From Gaiellasilicea sp963765705 (GTDB taxonomy: Bacteria > Actinomycetota > Thermoleophilia > Gaiellales > Gaiellaceae), in contig CAVXXJ010000001.1 of assembly GCA_963765705.1 (NCBI GenBank), positions 62,001 to 126,000 of the forward strand: a stretch of 64,000 nucleotides of DNA, given 5' to 3'. A program made the translations under genes and the position numbers. Positions 44,827 through 53,639 of this stretch are shown in pieces. The notes beneath the pieces are model-generated. The model saw only the letters and a list, made by a program, of their open reading frames with translations, was not told the DNA's origin and searched no databases. The stretch's first letter is position 1, and the number at the start of each line of letters is the position of its first letter.

Positions 44827-45975
44827 TCACGCCGCCGCGAGCTCGCGCCTGATGCCGCGCAGCGCCAGCTCGTGACCGCAGAACGCGTCCACCACGTCCG
44901 GATCGAACTGACGCCCCCGCTCGGCGCGGATCTCGGCGGAGGCCTCCTGCCAGGATCGTGCCTCCCGGTACGGGCGGTCGGTCGTGATCGCGTCCAGGGT
45001 GTCGGCGAGCGCGAAGATCCGCGCTGCCAGGGGGATCGTGCGGCCTGCAAGACGGTCGGGATAGCCCCGGCCGTCCCAGCGCTCGTGATGCCAGCGAACC
45101 ACCTTCAGCCCGTCGCCGTGGAGGAGGTCGACGTCCGCGAGCAGTTGCTCCCCGAGCAGCGTGTGCGTCCGCATCAGCCGTTGCTCCGCGTCATCGAGCG
45201 GGCCGCGCTTCTGCAGCACGTGGTCGGGGATGCCGATCTTGCCGACGTCGTGGAGCAGGAAGCCGTACTCCACGCTTGGATCGTGGAGCAGCGCCGGCTC
45301 GATCGCCTGCGCCAGCTCGACCGCGTAGCGCTGGACGCGCTGCGAGTGGGTGGCGGTGCCGAGATCCTTCGACTCGAGCGCGCCCGCGAGCGCAGCCATG
45401 GTCTGGCGGTACGTCCGTTGCAGGAGCTCCCGACGGCCGCGTTCGATCTCGAGCAGCCGGCGCAGGTCGTTCGCATACAGCAGCAGCTGCTCGTCGGCCT
45501 CGCCCGCCGCGGCGGTGCTGAACGGCCCTTCGTAGAGCCCGCCGGCGAGGTGCTCGACGATGTTCAACAGCTCGAGCGGGCTGAACGGCTTGCGGAGGAA
45601 CGCATTCGCGCCGGCATCCCTGGCCTGCTGCTCGACCTCCTCCTCCGCCCCGGTGAGGAGGACGACGCCGATCCAGCTCGTCGCGGGATCTGCCTTCAGG
45701 CGCGCGCAGAGCGAGATGCCGTCCTCGCCGGGCAGCCCGATGTCGAGCACGACGACGTCGGGCGTACATGCCGCGATCGCGGCCGTCGCCTCGGCCGCGG
45801 TCGTGGCTTCGTCGATCTCGATGTCGATCAGCTCGAACGTCGTGCGCAGGAGCGTCAGCAGCCCCGGATCGTCGTCCACGAAGAGGACGCGCGCCGCGCG
45901 GGAGTCGACCCGTGGGAGGAGCTGGGCCGACTCCCGCGCTCCGGCTCTCGAGCCGCCGCGAGGCCGGATTCTCAT
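44827..45975 (-). CDS. response regulator with HD-GYP phosphodiesterase domain
   Basis: 382 residues from ATG 45975. The receiver has acidic pair FVDDDPGLLTLL, acceptor Asp in DVVVLDIGLPGEDGISLC and Lys in NAFLRKPFSPLELL. The HD-GYP domain has HSQRVQRYAVELAQAI, LLHDVGKIGIPDHVL, HTLLGEQLL and HHERWDGRGYPDRL. HD-GYP domains degrade cyclic di-GMP; the GYP signature reads RGYP here. No kinase is adjacent. Divergent from the tailed sigma factor. Confidence 0.92.
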   Translation of the reverse strand: MRIRPRGGSRAGARESAQLLPRVDSRAARVLFVDDDPGLLTLLRTTFELIDIEIDEATTAAEATAAIAACTPDVVVLDIGLPGEDGISLCARLKADPATSWIGVVLLTGAEEEVEQQARDAGANAFLRKPFSPLELLNIVEHLAGGLYEGPFSTAAAGEADEQLLLYANDLRRLLEIERGRRELLQRTYRQTMAALAGALESKDLGTATHSQRVQRYAVELAQAIEPALLHDPSVEYGFLLHDVGKIGIPDHVLQKRGPLDDAEQRLMRTHTLLGEQLLADVDLLHGDGLKVVRWHHERWDGRGYPDRLAGRTIPLAARIFALADTLDAITTDRPYREARSWQEASAEIRAERGRQFDPDVVDAFCGHELALRGIRRELAAA

Positions 45976-46231
45976 GCCGCCCACCGGTACGCAATGGACC
46001 GGCCCGCGGAGGAGGAGACGACGCGGACCACCTCCTCGGCGATCCCGGGGTTCGTCAGGCGGCTGTCCTGAGAGTTCGACACGTGCAAGGAAGTCCGTCG
46101 AGACGCCTGAAACTTGCACATTCGTGGCGATCCCTCGTTCGAGGTAGTGCAGAAAACGAGCGTTCTGGGCACTATTCAGCTGAGCGCTTGCGGCAGCGCC
46201 CTTCTAACACCGAGGACGAGAGGGAGCAGGT
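45976..46231. promoter_or_regulatory. 256-bp divergent region between HD-GYP and tailed sigma genes
   Basis: No ORF. Contains inverted pairs GTGCAAG (46083-46089)/CTTGCAC (46113-46119) and CTCGTT (46134-46139)/AACGAG (46155-46160), either of which could be operator halves for control of one or both genes. AGGGAGCAGG before TTG 46232 is the ribosome-binding region of the sigma gene. Confidence 0.4.
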
Positions 46232-47512
46232 TTGGCAGCAGTCACGTCCGCAGGTCGCGCCGCCGGGCTCGAGCCACTCGAAGTGGCCTGCGACTCGCAC
46301 GCCGCCGCCGCGCTCTACGAACGCCATTCGAGCCGCGTGTTCGGATACTGCCTCTCGCGCCTGGGCCGGCGGGAAGACGCCGAGGACGCCGTCCAGACGA
46401 CCTTCCTCCATGCCGTCAGCGGTCTTCGCCGCGGCGTCGTGCCCGCCATCGAGGTTGCATGGCTGCTCGGGATCGCGCGCAACGTCTGCCTCAAGCGGTG
46501 GGACTCCGTCCGGCTGCGCAGCCGCCTCGAGTCTCCGTGCGACCCGGTCGAGCTCGAGCGGGGACGCGCGGCGCCGCAGGGCGGGCGTGAGGAGCTGATC
46601 GGGATCGAGGACGCGCTCTCGCAGCTGCCGGACCAGCAGCGCCGCGCGGTGCTGCTACGGGACTGGCGGGGCCTTTCGTACGAGGAGATCGCGGCCCAGC
46701 TCGGCGTCAGCCGTGCGGCAGTCGAGACGTTGATCTTCCGCGGCCGCCGCACGCTCGCCGAGCTCCTGCGCGAGGAGCCTCAGGCGACCCGGAGGCGCCT
46801 GCGCTCGCTCGGGGACCTGGGCTCGTTCCTGACGGCGGTCAAGACGGCGTTCACGGGTGGCGCGGCTGCGACGAAGATCCTTATCGCAGCCGCTACCGCC
46901 GTCGCGATCTCGGGCACCGGCGTCGTGATCGGCACGTCGATTCAGGGCGGCGGCACGGCTCCGGTCGACCGGCCGGAGACAAAGCCTGCGCCGGCCGCTT
47001 CGGTCGCGTCGGTCGTGCCTGCGCGGAGACTCGAGGTGAAGAGCCCGACCGTTGCGCCGCCTGTCACGAAGAGGCAGCCGGCGAAGCGCTCTTCAGGCCC
47101 GGCCCTCGCCTCTGCTCCAACCGCCGCGCCCCAGGCAACGACGCCGGACGCCCCAGTCGCCGCCGCTCCCGCAGCCGCCGCGCCGGCTGCCGAAGGCACC
47201 GCCCAGACGCCGTCCTCCTCCGAGCCGCGGGCGGCCACGCCGCACGCTTCTCCGTCGCAGCCCGCGCCGGTAGCTGCAGCGCCGCCGGCCGAGGAGCTGC
47301 TGCCGGCCGTGAGCGAAGTGGTGGAGCAGGTCGTCGACCCGCTCCTGGCGAGCCTGCCCGTGACGGTGCCTCCGGTCACGGTCCCGCCGATCACGGTCCC
47401 GCCCGTGACGGTGACGGTGCCGCCGATCGCGGTGCCACCGCTCGTGACGCTGCCTCCGGTGACCGTGACGTTGCCTCCGATCGTCGTCGTTCCGCCCAGG
47501 CTTCTCCCCTAG
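46232..47512 (+). CDS. ECF sigma factor fused to a transmembrane Pro-rich tail
   Basis: 426 residues from TTG 46232. Residues 20-185 are a normal ECF sigma: region 2 (LYERHSSRVFGYCLSRLGRR, DAEDAVQTTFLHAV, AWLLGIARNVCLKRW) and region 4 (IEDALSQLPDQQRRAVLLRD, EEIAAQLGVSRAAVETLIFR). Residues about 213-236 form a membrane helix (KILIAAATAVAISGTGVVIG). The rest, about 190 residues, is Ala/Pro/Thr-rich and ends in degenerate VTVPP/VTLPP repeats (residues about 380-425). A sigma factor fixed to the membrane with an outside tail is not the standard design. It may need proteolytic release. Confidence 0.88.
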   Translation: MAAVTSAGRAAGLEPLEVACDSHAAAALYERHSSRVFGYCLSRLGRREDAEDAVQTTFLHAVSGLRRGVVPAIEVAWLLGIARNVCLKRWDSVRLRSRLESPCDPVELERGRAAPQGGREELIGIEDALSQLPDQQRRAVLLRDWRGLSYEEIAAQLGVSRAAVETLIFRGRRTLAELLREEPQATRRRLRSLGDLGSFLTAVKTAFTGGAAATKILIAAATAVAISGTGVVIGTSIQGGGTAPVDRPETKPAPAASVASVVPARRLEVKSPTVAPPVTKRQPAKRSSGPALASAPTAAPQATTPDAPVAAAPAAAAPAAEGTAQTPSSSEPRAATPHASPSQPAPVAAAPPAEELLPAVSEVVEQVVDPLLASLPVTVPPVTVPPITVPPVTVTVPPIAVPPLVTLPPVTVTLPPIVVVPPRLLP

Positions 47513-47579
47513 CGCCGCGCCCACGCGGCGGGGATAGGCTTCGCAACGACCCCGATCCGCACGAGGCGAGGAGGCACGC

Positions 47580-48038
47580 TTGCCGACCGAAGGCGAACCA
47601 GCTCCCGACTTCACCTTGAAGTCCGACTCAGGCGACGAGGTACGCCTGTCCGACCTGCGCGGGAAGCCCGTCGTCCTCTACTTCTACCCCAAGGACGACA
47701 CACCCGGCTGCACGGCGCAGGCCTGTGGGATCCGCGATGCCTGGGGCGAGTTCGAGCGCGCCGGCGCGGTCGTACTCGGGGTCAGCCCCGACGACGAGCG
47801 TTCGCATGCCAAGTTCAAGGAGAAGTTCCAGCTCCCGTTCGCGCTGCTCGCCGACCCCGAGCACGCGACCGCCGACGACTACGGGGTCTGGGTCGAGAAG
47901 AACTACGCGGGCAAGAAGTACATGGGCGTCGAGCGGTCGACCTTCGTCATCGACGCGGACGGCAACGTCGCGAAGGATCTGCGGAGGGTGAAGCCGGACA
48001 CGCACGCCGACGACGTGCTCGCTGCGCTCGCCGGCTAG
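47580..48038 (+). CDS. bcp: thiol peroxidase of the BCP/PrxQ type
   Basis: 152 residues from TTG 47580. Reduces peroxides with a peroxidatic cysteine. Cys44 in YPKDDTPGCTAQACGIRDAW is the peroxidatic and Cys49 the resolving residue, the classical PrxQ spacing. Other motifs: GDEVRLSDLRGKPVVLYF, GVSPDDERSHAKFKEKFQLP and ERSTFVIDADGNV. GAGGAGG precedes the start. Symbol bcp follows the E. coli name. Confidence 0.93.
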   Translation: MPTEGEPAPDFTLKSDSGDEVRLSDLRGKPVVLYFYPKDDTPGCTAQACGIRDAWGEFERAGAVVLGVSPDDERSHAKFKEKFQLPFALLADPEHATADDYGVWVEKNYAGKKYMGVERSTFVIDADGNVAKDLRRVKPDTHADDVLAALAG

Positions 48039-48097
48039 GACGCACCATCGCGCTCCCGCTGCAGCTCACCGAGGCGATCGAGCAGATCGTCGCCGAC

Positions 48098-48961
48098 GTG
48101 GGCGGCTCGGTGGTGGCGGAGGTCGAGCGGCTGTCCGCCGCGTACCGGGAGCACTCACGGCCGCGAGCCGCGAGCAGCCGGGCCGCGGTCGCCGCATACC
48201 TGGCGTATCGCGCACCGGCGACGTACGCAGCGGCCGAGGAGGTCTTCCGCCAGGTCGCGTCGCTCCGTCCGGACTGGGCTCCGCGCTCGCTGCTCGACGT
48301 CGGCGCCGGACCCGGTGTCGCTGCCTGGGCGGCAGTGGAGGCATGGCCGTCGCTCGAGCAGCTGACGCTCGTCGAAGTCGAGCCCGAGATGATCGCCGTC
48401 GGGCGACAGCTCCTTCCGGACGCGCGGTGGGTGCGAGCAGACGCCTCCGCCGCCAGCGGCCGGGCCGATCTCGTCGTCGCCAGCTACGTCCTCGGCGAGC
48501 TGCGGGAAACGGTCGTACCCCGGCTGTGGGAGCAGACGGCCGACACGATCGCGCTCGTCGAGCCGGGCACTCCGGCGGGCTACCGCCGCATCCTCGAAGC
48601 TCGCGCCACAGTCATCGCAGCCGGCGGCTTCACGATCGCACCGTGCCCTCACGACCTGCCATGCCCCCTGCCGGACGACGACTGGTGCCATTTCGCGATC
48701 CGGCTGCCGCGCTCGAAGCTGCACCGCCGGGCCAAGGGCGTCGAGCTCGGATTCGAGGACGAGAAATACTCGTACGCGGTCCTCAGCCACACGCCCGTGC
48801 CGAAGGCAGCTGCGCGGATCATCAGGCAACCGCAGGTGCGCTCGGGCCACGTGCACCTCGTCACCTCGGAGCCGGACGGCATCCACCAGCGCACCGTCAG
48901 CCGTAAGCAGGGAGACCGCTTCAAGCAGGCCAAGAACGCGGCCTGGGGCGATTCCATCTAG
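48098..48961 (+). CDS. Rsm22-like (mitoribosomal-assembly type) methyltransferase-fold protein
   Basis: 287 residues from GTG 48098. Homologous-looking sequence (ALPLQLTEAIEQIVADVGG) continues upstream to about 48047, where only an ATC is in frame, so the start is uncertain. SAM-binding motif SLLDVGAGPGVAAWAAVEAW, ASYVLGELRE, LVEPGTPAGYRRILEAR, and a Cys cluster CPHDLPCPLPDDDWCHFAIR typical of Rsm22, likely a metal or iron-sulfur site. Rsm22 proteins act in small-subunit ribosome maturation. Confidence 0.88.
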   Translation: MGGSVVAEVERLSAAYREHSRPRAASSRAAVAAYLAYRAPATYAAAEEVFRQVASLRPDWAPRSLLDVGAGPGVAAWAAVEAWPSLEQLTLVEVEPEMIAVGRQLLPDARWVRADASAASGRADLVVASYVLGELRETVVPRLWEQTADTIALVEPGTPAGYRRILEARATVIAAGGFTIAPCPHDLPCPLPDDDWCHFAIRLPRSKLHRRAKGVELGFEDEKYSYAVLSHTPVPKAAARIIRQPQVRSGHVHLVTSEPDGIHQRTVSRKQGDRFKQAKNAAWGDSI

Positions 48962-49828
48962 TTGGACGGCGCGGGCCGCCACCTCGTCTACAGCGTCACG
49001 AAGACGTTTCTCGGCGTCCTCTGCCTGCGGCTCGAGCTCGACCTGGAAGCGCCTCTCGCGACCTGGATCGACGATCCGCGCCTCCCCCGCGCCTCGCTGC
49101 GGCAGCTGCTGAACCACACGAGCGGGGTCCCGGACTACGGGCGGCTGCCGGAGTACGCAGACGCGGTGCGCAAGCGCCCGTCCGACCCCTGGGACGACGA
49201 GGAGCTGCTCTCCCGCGCGCTGGCGGCTGGACCGGAGTTCGAGCCGGGCGCCGGCTGGGCGTATTCGAACACGGGCTTCCTGCTCGTGCGACAGATCGTC
49301 GATGCGGCCGCCCCCGGCGGCTTTGCCGGTGCGCTCGAACGTGAGCTGCTCGGCCCGCTCGGCCTCGCGGACACCTCCCTGGCGCTCGAGCTCGGCGACC
49401 TCGCGGGCCTCGTCCCCGCCCGCAGCAACCAGGTCGGGGACGGCGAGCACGACGTGCGCGGCCGCTACCACCCGCGCTGGGTCGGCCATCGCACGCTCGC
49501 CTCGACGGTCGCCGACCAGCGCCGCTTCTGGACGGCGCTCGCGGCAGGCGAGCTCTGCGACCTGGCGGTGCTGACGGAGTCGGTCGAGATCGGCTTCGAG
49601 GCGCCCGGCTTCGTCCGGCCGAGCTACGGCCTCGGCGTCATGACCGACCCCGGCCACCCGAAGGGCTTGCTGATCGGCCACGGCGGCGGCGGGCCTGGCT
49701 ATGCGGCCGCCACGTTCGCGCTCGCCGGCACCGCCGACGTGGCGATCTTGCTCAGCGCCGACGAGCGCGAGCCCGTCCAGGAGGCCGCGCTTCAGCTCCT
49801 GGACCTAGATGCGGATGAGAGGACTTGA
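48962..49828 (+). CDS. serine hydrolase (beta-lactamase/class C fold), ends inside antisense tRNA
   Basis: 288 residues. TTG 48962 follows the previous stop directly. Catalytic motifs: S-x-x-K in HLVYSVTKTFLGVL, Y-x-N in GAGWAYSNTGFLLVRQI, and the HGGGG turn LLIGHGGGGPGYAAA. The N-terminal lead before SxxK is only about 12 residues, short for the family. The last six codons and TGA are made from the complement of the tRNA-Leu 3' end. Function probably a D-aminopeptidase or esterase; antibiotic hydrolysis is not implied. Confidence 0.85.
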   Translation: MDGAGRHLVYSVTKTFLGVLCLRLELDLEAPLATWIDDPRLPRASLRQLLNHTSGVPDYGRLPEYADAVRKRPSDPWDDEELLSRALAAGPEFEPGAGWAYSNTGFLLVRQIVDAAAPGGFAGALERELLGPLGLADTSLALELGDLAGLVPARSNQVGDGEHDVRGRYHPRWVGHRTLASTVADQRRFWTALAAGELCDLAVLTESVEIGFEAPGFVRPSYGLGVMTDPGHPKGLLIGHGGGGPGYAAATFALAGTADVAILLSADEREPVQEAALQLLDLDADERT

Positions 49829-49893
49829 ACCTCCACGCCCCGAAAGGCACACGGACCTGAACCGTGCGCGTCTACCAATTCCGCCACATCCGC
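49810..49893 (-). tRNA. tRNA-Leu (anticodon CAG)
   Basis: 84 nt class II tRNA. Acceptor GCGGATG pairs with CATCCGC, discriminator A. D-arm GCGGAATTGGTAGACGCGC, anticodon stem CACGG/CCGTG around loop TTCAGGT (anticodon CAG, reading CUG), a long variable arm (TGCCTTTCGGGGCG) and a T-arm GGAGG-TTCAAGT-CCTCT. CCA is not encoded. Its 3' end lies inside the convergent serine-hydrolase gene. Confidence 0.95.
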
Positions 49894-49943
49894 GTGGGAG
49901 CGACAGTGTACCGTCCGTCTGAAGGATCGATCGTGGTCGAGCC

Positions 49944-50474
49944 ATGACGAAACGTGCGGCACGAGAGCAGTTGTGGAGCGAGCTCAGCTGGCTCTTCGAG
50001 GACGACGACGGCTCGCTGCCCGAGGTACGGCTCGTGACGTCGTCGCCGGATGCCACCGCCCGGATCTTCGAAGAGCTGCGCCGGCGTGCGGAGCCGCTGG
50101 CCTCGACGCAAACCGTGTGGCACAACGGGCGCAAGCAGGAACTGGCCGTGTCGGCGCTGTCCGATCCCGGCGCGCTCGCGGTACAGGGCGTCATCGGCCC
50201 GCTCCACATCGTCGCCAGAGACATCCAGTCGGCGGGGATCCGACTGCCCGACCTCGGTGTGAGCGTCGACCCCGACGGGATCGCGATCGACTACCGGATG
50301 GGAGACACCTGGAACGCGAGCATGCTTGCCGCCTTCGTCGAGCTGCTCGGAGACCTGTTCGTGCTCGACCCCGAGGCGCGCATCGACCTGGAGGACTTCG
50401 CGGCCGACGACGTCCGGCAGCGCTTCCGGCTCACCGTGGGCGCCTACCTCGCCGAACCGCCGGACGAGACTTGA
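49944..50474 (+). CDS. hypothetical protein
   Basis: 176 residues from ATG 49944. Alpha-beta, acidic (SELSWLFEDDDGSLPEVRL, TARIFEELRRRAEPLASTQT, GIRLPDLGVSVDPDGIAIDY, FVELLGDLFVLDPEARIDLE). No motif recognised. The regular composition and a start well clear of the tRNA support a real cytosolic protein. It is followed 47 bp later by the subtilase. Confidence 0.6.
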   Translation: MTKRAAREQLWSELSWLFEDDDGSLPEVRLVTSSPDATARIFEELRRRAEPLASTQTVWHNGRKQELAVSALSDPGALAVQGVIGPLHIVARDIQSAGIRLPDLGVSVDPDGIAIDYRMGDTWNASMLAAFVELLGDLFVLDPEARIDLEDFAADDVRQRFRLTVGAYLAEPPDET

Positions 50475-50521
50475 ATTGCCGTCCGCACGTCGTAACACGG
50501 TCTTAGCACGTCTCACCTAGC

Positions 50522-52948
50522 ATGATCGTCGTGCGACGGGGTCTCATGCTCAGCCTGCTCGGACTTGTCGCGCTCGCGACCGGATCCGCGCGTGCGGAGG
50601 CGCCGCCGGCGGGCGGCGAGCTCGTCGAGGTCGTCGTCGGCCTGTCGCAGGCGCCGCTGGCGAGCACACGCAGCCTCGCGTCGGGCCGCGGCCTGCATGC
50701 GCGCACGATCGCGTCGGCTCAACAGGCCCTGGAGACGCAGATCGCCGGCTCGATCCCGGAGGCGCAGATCCGCTGGCGCTACCGGCTCGTGGCGAACGGG
50801 ATGGCCGTTGTCCTACCGCGCTCGCAACTCGGTCGGCTCACATCGCTGCCGGGCGTCGAGCGCGTCTATCCAAGCGTGCGCTATCGCACACAGCTCGACC
50901 GAAGCCCACAGCAGATCGGCGCGCCGACGCTGTGGGGGCCCGGCCTGACCAGCGCCGGCCAGGGAATCAAGATTGCGATCATCGACGAGGGGATCGACCA
51001 GACGCACCCGTTCTTCTCGCCGGCCGGCTTCACGATGCCCGCGGGCTACCCCAAAGGCCAGACCGCGTACACGACCGCGAAGGTGATCGTCGCCCGCGCA
51101 TTCCCACCCGCGCGTCCGACCTGGAAGCACGCGGGGAAGCCGTTCGATCCCGAGTACTCGTCCCACGGGACGCATGTCGCCGGCATCGCCGCCGGCAACG
51201 CGAACACGGTCACCGACAGCGGCCGGATCTCGGGGGTCGCCCCCCGGGCATACCTGGGCAACTACAAGGCGCTGACGATCCCCACCGATGCGGATGTGGG
51301 GCTCGACGGCAACTCGCCCGAGCTCGTGGCCGCGATCGAGGCCGCCGTCGCGGACGGGATGAATGTGATCAACATGTCGCTCGGGGAGCCGGAGATCGAG
51401 CCCTCGCGCGACATCGTCGTGAAGGCACTCGGCGCTGCAGCTCGTGCCGGTGTCGTCTCCGTTGTCGCAGCAGGCAACGACTACGACGACTTCGGCCGTG
51501 GCTCGGTCGGCTCGCCCGGGTCGGCACCGGACGCAATCACGGTCGGTGCGGTCACGACGACTCGCAGCGGGGCCGACGACGTCGTCGGGTCGTTCTCGTC
51601 TAGCGGCCCGACACCGCTCTCGCTGCGCCTGAAGCCCGAAGTGAGCGCGCCAGGTGTCTCGATCTTCTCGGCGAGCCCCGGCGGGGCATACGCATCGCTC
51701 TCCGGGACCAGCATGGCCGCACCGCACGTGGCGGGAGGCGTGGCGCTCCTGCGCCAGCGCCATCCGACGTGGACGCCGACTCAGATCAAGTCGGCGCTCG
51801 CGCTCACCGGCGACCAGGCGTTCGCGAACGACGTCAAGTCGGAGGAGCTCTCGACCGTGCGCGGCGGCGGCGGCGTGATCAATCTGCCGCGAGCCGACAA
51901 CCCACTCATCTTCGCGACGCCCGTTGCGCTCTCGTTCGGGCTGATCGGACCGGGCGCGAACGTCACCCAGACGGTCGAGCTCACCGACGCGGGCGGCGGC
52001 GCAGGTCCGTGGACCGTGACCGTCGAGCGGCAGACGGCGGCGACCGGAGTGACACTGTCCGTTCCCGCCTCCGTCTCCGTCCCCGGCCAGCTCCCCGTAA
52101 CGGTCACGACGACCACTGCACCCGACGCCGAGCTCTCCGGCTACGTCGTCCTCACGAACGGGATCGAGCGGCGCCGGATCCCCTACTGGTTCCGCACGGG
52201 AACGCCGGCGCTCGGGACCGCCAAGCGGACGCCGCTCAACCGCGCGGGCACCTACTCCACGACGACGAAGGGCGGCACCACCCGCGTCACGCGCTACCGC
52301 TATCCGGAGCGCCCGTCCGGGTTCGGCTTCGCTGCCGAGCTGCCCGGGCCGGAGCGCGTCTTCCGCGTCACGCTGGCACGTCCGGCGGCCAACTTCGGGG
52401 TCGTCGTCACGAGCCGTGCGAAGAACGTCCGCGTCGAGCCGAGAATCGTCCTCGCCGGCGACGAGCGCCGCCTGACCGGGTACGCCGCGCTGCCGTTCAA
52501 CCTCAACCCGTACCTGCGCACGTTCGGCGACCCCGTCCTCGCTGCGGGAACGATCCTGCCGATCGCGGGGCCCTACGACGTGGTCTTCGACAGCCCCTCG
52601 GCCGCGAGCGCCGGCGCCTTCTCGTTCCGCTACTGGGTCAACGACACGACACCACCGGCCGCGGTGCTGCGGACGAAGTCCCTCAAGCGAGGCGCGCAAC
52701 TCGTCGTTGCCGTCACCGACCGTGGCGCCGGCGTCGATCCGGCCTCGCTCGTCGTGAAGGTCGACGACGAAGAGACGCGCGGTCGCTTCGCAGCCGGACA
52801 GGTGCGTACCTCGACCGCCGGCCTGACCAGGGGCCGGCACGTGCTCAGGCTCCAGATCTCCGACTACCAGGAGACGCGGAACATGGAGAACGTCGGCCCG
52901 ATCCTGCCGAACACGCGGATCCTGACGACGAGCTTCGTCGTCCGCTAG
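50522..52948 (+). CDS. secreted subtilisin-like serine protease (S8)
   Basis: 808 residues. Signal peptide (MLSLLGLVALATGSARA), an inhibitor-I9-like propeptide (residues about 35-120, with VVLPRSQLGRLTSLPGVERV), then the S8 domain: Asp155 in KIAIIDEGIDQTHPFF, His215 in YSSHGTHVAGIAAG, oxyanion Asn in VVSVVAAGNDYDD, Ser397 in YASLSGTSMAAPHVAGG. About 350 residues of beta-rich C-terminal domains follow, suggesting cell-surface or substrate binding. Confidence 0.94.
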   Translation: MIVVRRGLMLSLLGLVALATGSARAEAPPAGGELVEVVVGLSQAPLASTRSLASGRGLHARTIASAQQALETQIAGSIPEAQIRWRYRLVANGMAVVLPRSQLGRLTSLPGVERVYPSVRYRTQLDRSPQQIGAPTLWGPGLTSAGQGIKIAIIDEGIDQTHPFFSPAGFTMPAGYPKGQTAYTTAKVIVARAFPPARPTWKHAGKPFDPEYSSHGTHVAGIAAGNANTVTDSGRISGVAPRAYLGNYKALTIPTDADVGLDGNSPELVAAIEAAVADGMNVINMSLGEPEIEPSRDIVVKALGAAARAGVVSVVAAGNDYDDFGRGSVGSPGSAPDAITVGAVTTTRSGADDVVGSFSSSGPTPLSLRLKPEVSAPGVSIFSASPGGAYASLSGTSMAAPHVAGGVALLRQRHPTWTPTQIKSALALTGDQAFANDVKSEELSTVRGGGGVINLPRADNPLIFATPVALSFGLIGPGANVTQTVELTDAGGGAGPWTVTVERQTAATGVTLSVPASVSVPGQLPVTVTTTTAPDAELSGYVVLTNGIERRRIPYWFRTGTPALGTAKRTPLNRAGTYSTTTKGGTTRVTRYRYPERPSGFGFAAELPGPERVFRVTLARPAANFGVVVTSRAKNVRVEPRIVLAGDERRLTGYAALPFNLNPYLRTFGDPVLAAGTILPIAGPYDVVFDSPSAASAGAFSFRYWVNDTTPPAAVLRTKSLKRGAQLVVAVTDRGAGVDPASLVVKVDDEETRGRFAAGQVRTSTAGLTRGRHVLRLQISDYQETRNMENVGPILPNTRILTTSFVVR

Positions 52949-52993
52949 CTGCGAGGGAATCCGCCCGCGCCGGCAGCGCGTAGTCGTTCACGA

Positions 52994-53551
52994 GTGGGAA
53001 AGCGACGATTCATCGTTGGCGCGGTTGGGTTGCCGGCAGTTCTCGCAGCCGGGCTCTGGACTGGCCTGGGCGTCGCCGGGCAGGATGCGGAGATCGCGGC
53101 GAGCACCGGCTTCATCGCCCGGCTCAGTGCGGCGCAGGAGGTCCCGAAGCCGGCCGGCGTCCGGGCGACCGCCGGCGGCACCTTCAGCGCGACGCTCGTC
53201 CGGAGCGGCGCCGGCGGCAGGCTCTCGTGGCGTCTGAGCTTCCAGGGACTGACCGGGAAGGCGACGGCATCGCACATCCACCTCGGCGTTCGCGGGCGTG
53301 CGGGCGGCGTGGCGGTCGCGCTCTGCGGCCCGTGCCGCTCGGTGGCGCGCGGGACCACCAGGGTGAACGCGAAGACCGTCACCGCTCTCCTCGCGGGCAG
53401 GAGCTACGTGAACGTCCACACGTCGAGGAACGCCGCCGGTGAGATCCGGGGCCAGATCGCGAAGACGCCGAATCCGACTGTGCCGCCCCCGCCTCCGACG
53501 GTCACGGACACCGGCGGCGGCACCATTACCTACCGAGACACCTACCGGTAG
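52994..53551 (+). CDS. secreted CHRD-domain protein
   Basis: 185 residues. An N-terminal hydrophobic segment (FIVGAVGLPAVLAAGLWTGL), then a CHRD domain: FIARLSAAQEVPKPAGVRAT, GTFSATLV, SHIHLGVRGRAGGVAVALCG and SYVNVHTSRNAAGEIRGQI. CHRD is a beta domain of unknown role, first seen in chordin. The tail is Pro-rich and repetitive (PTVPPPPPTVT). Confidence 0.87.
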   Translation: MGKRRFIVGAVGLPAVLAAGLWTGLGVAGQDAEIAASTGFIARLSAAQEVPKPAGVRATAGGTFSATLVRSGAGGRLSWRLSFQGLTGKATASHIHLGVRGRAGGVAVALCGPCRSVARGTTRVNAKTVTALLAGRSYVNVHTSRNAAGEIRGQIAKTPNPTVPPPPPTVTDTGGGTITYRDTYR

Positions 53552-53639
53552 CCGACTCAGCGTCCGTTAGCGCGGCGTTACAGCCCCGTTACGACCCTCC
53601 GCGAACGTCCGTCGCAAGCCAACGGACAAGGAGGGAACG

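Noticed and set aside
47341..47512. Repeated GTGACGGTGCCTCCG-like DNA as a possible CRISPR or satellite
   Set aside because: The repeats are in frame, vary at third positions and encode VTVPP/ITVPP units of the sigma-factor tail. There are no spacers.
48962..49893. tRNA-Leu as a genomic-island attachment site
   Set aside because: No integrase, direct repeat of the tRNA 3' end or composition change was found on either side.
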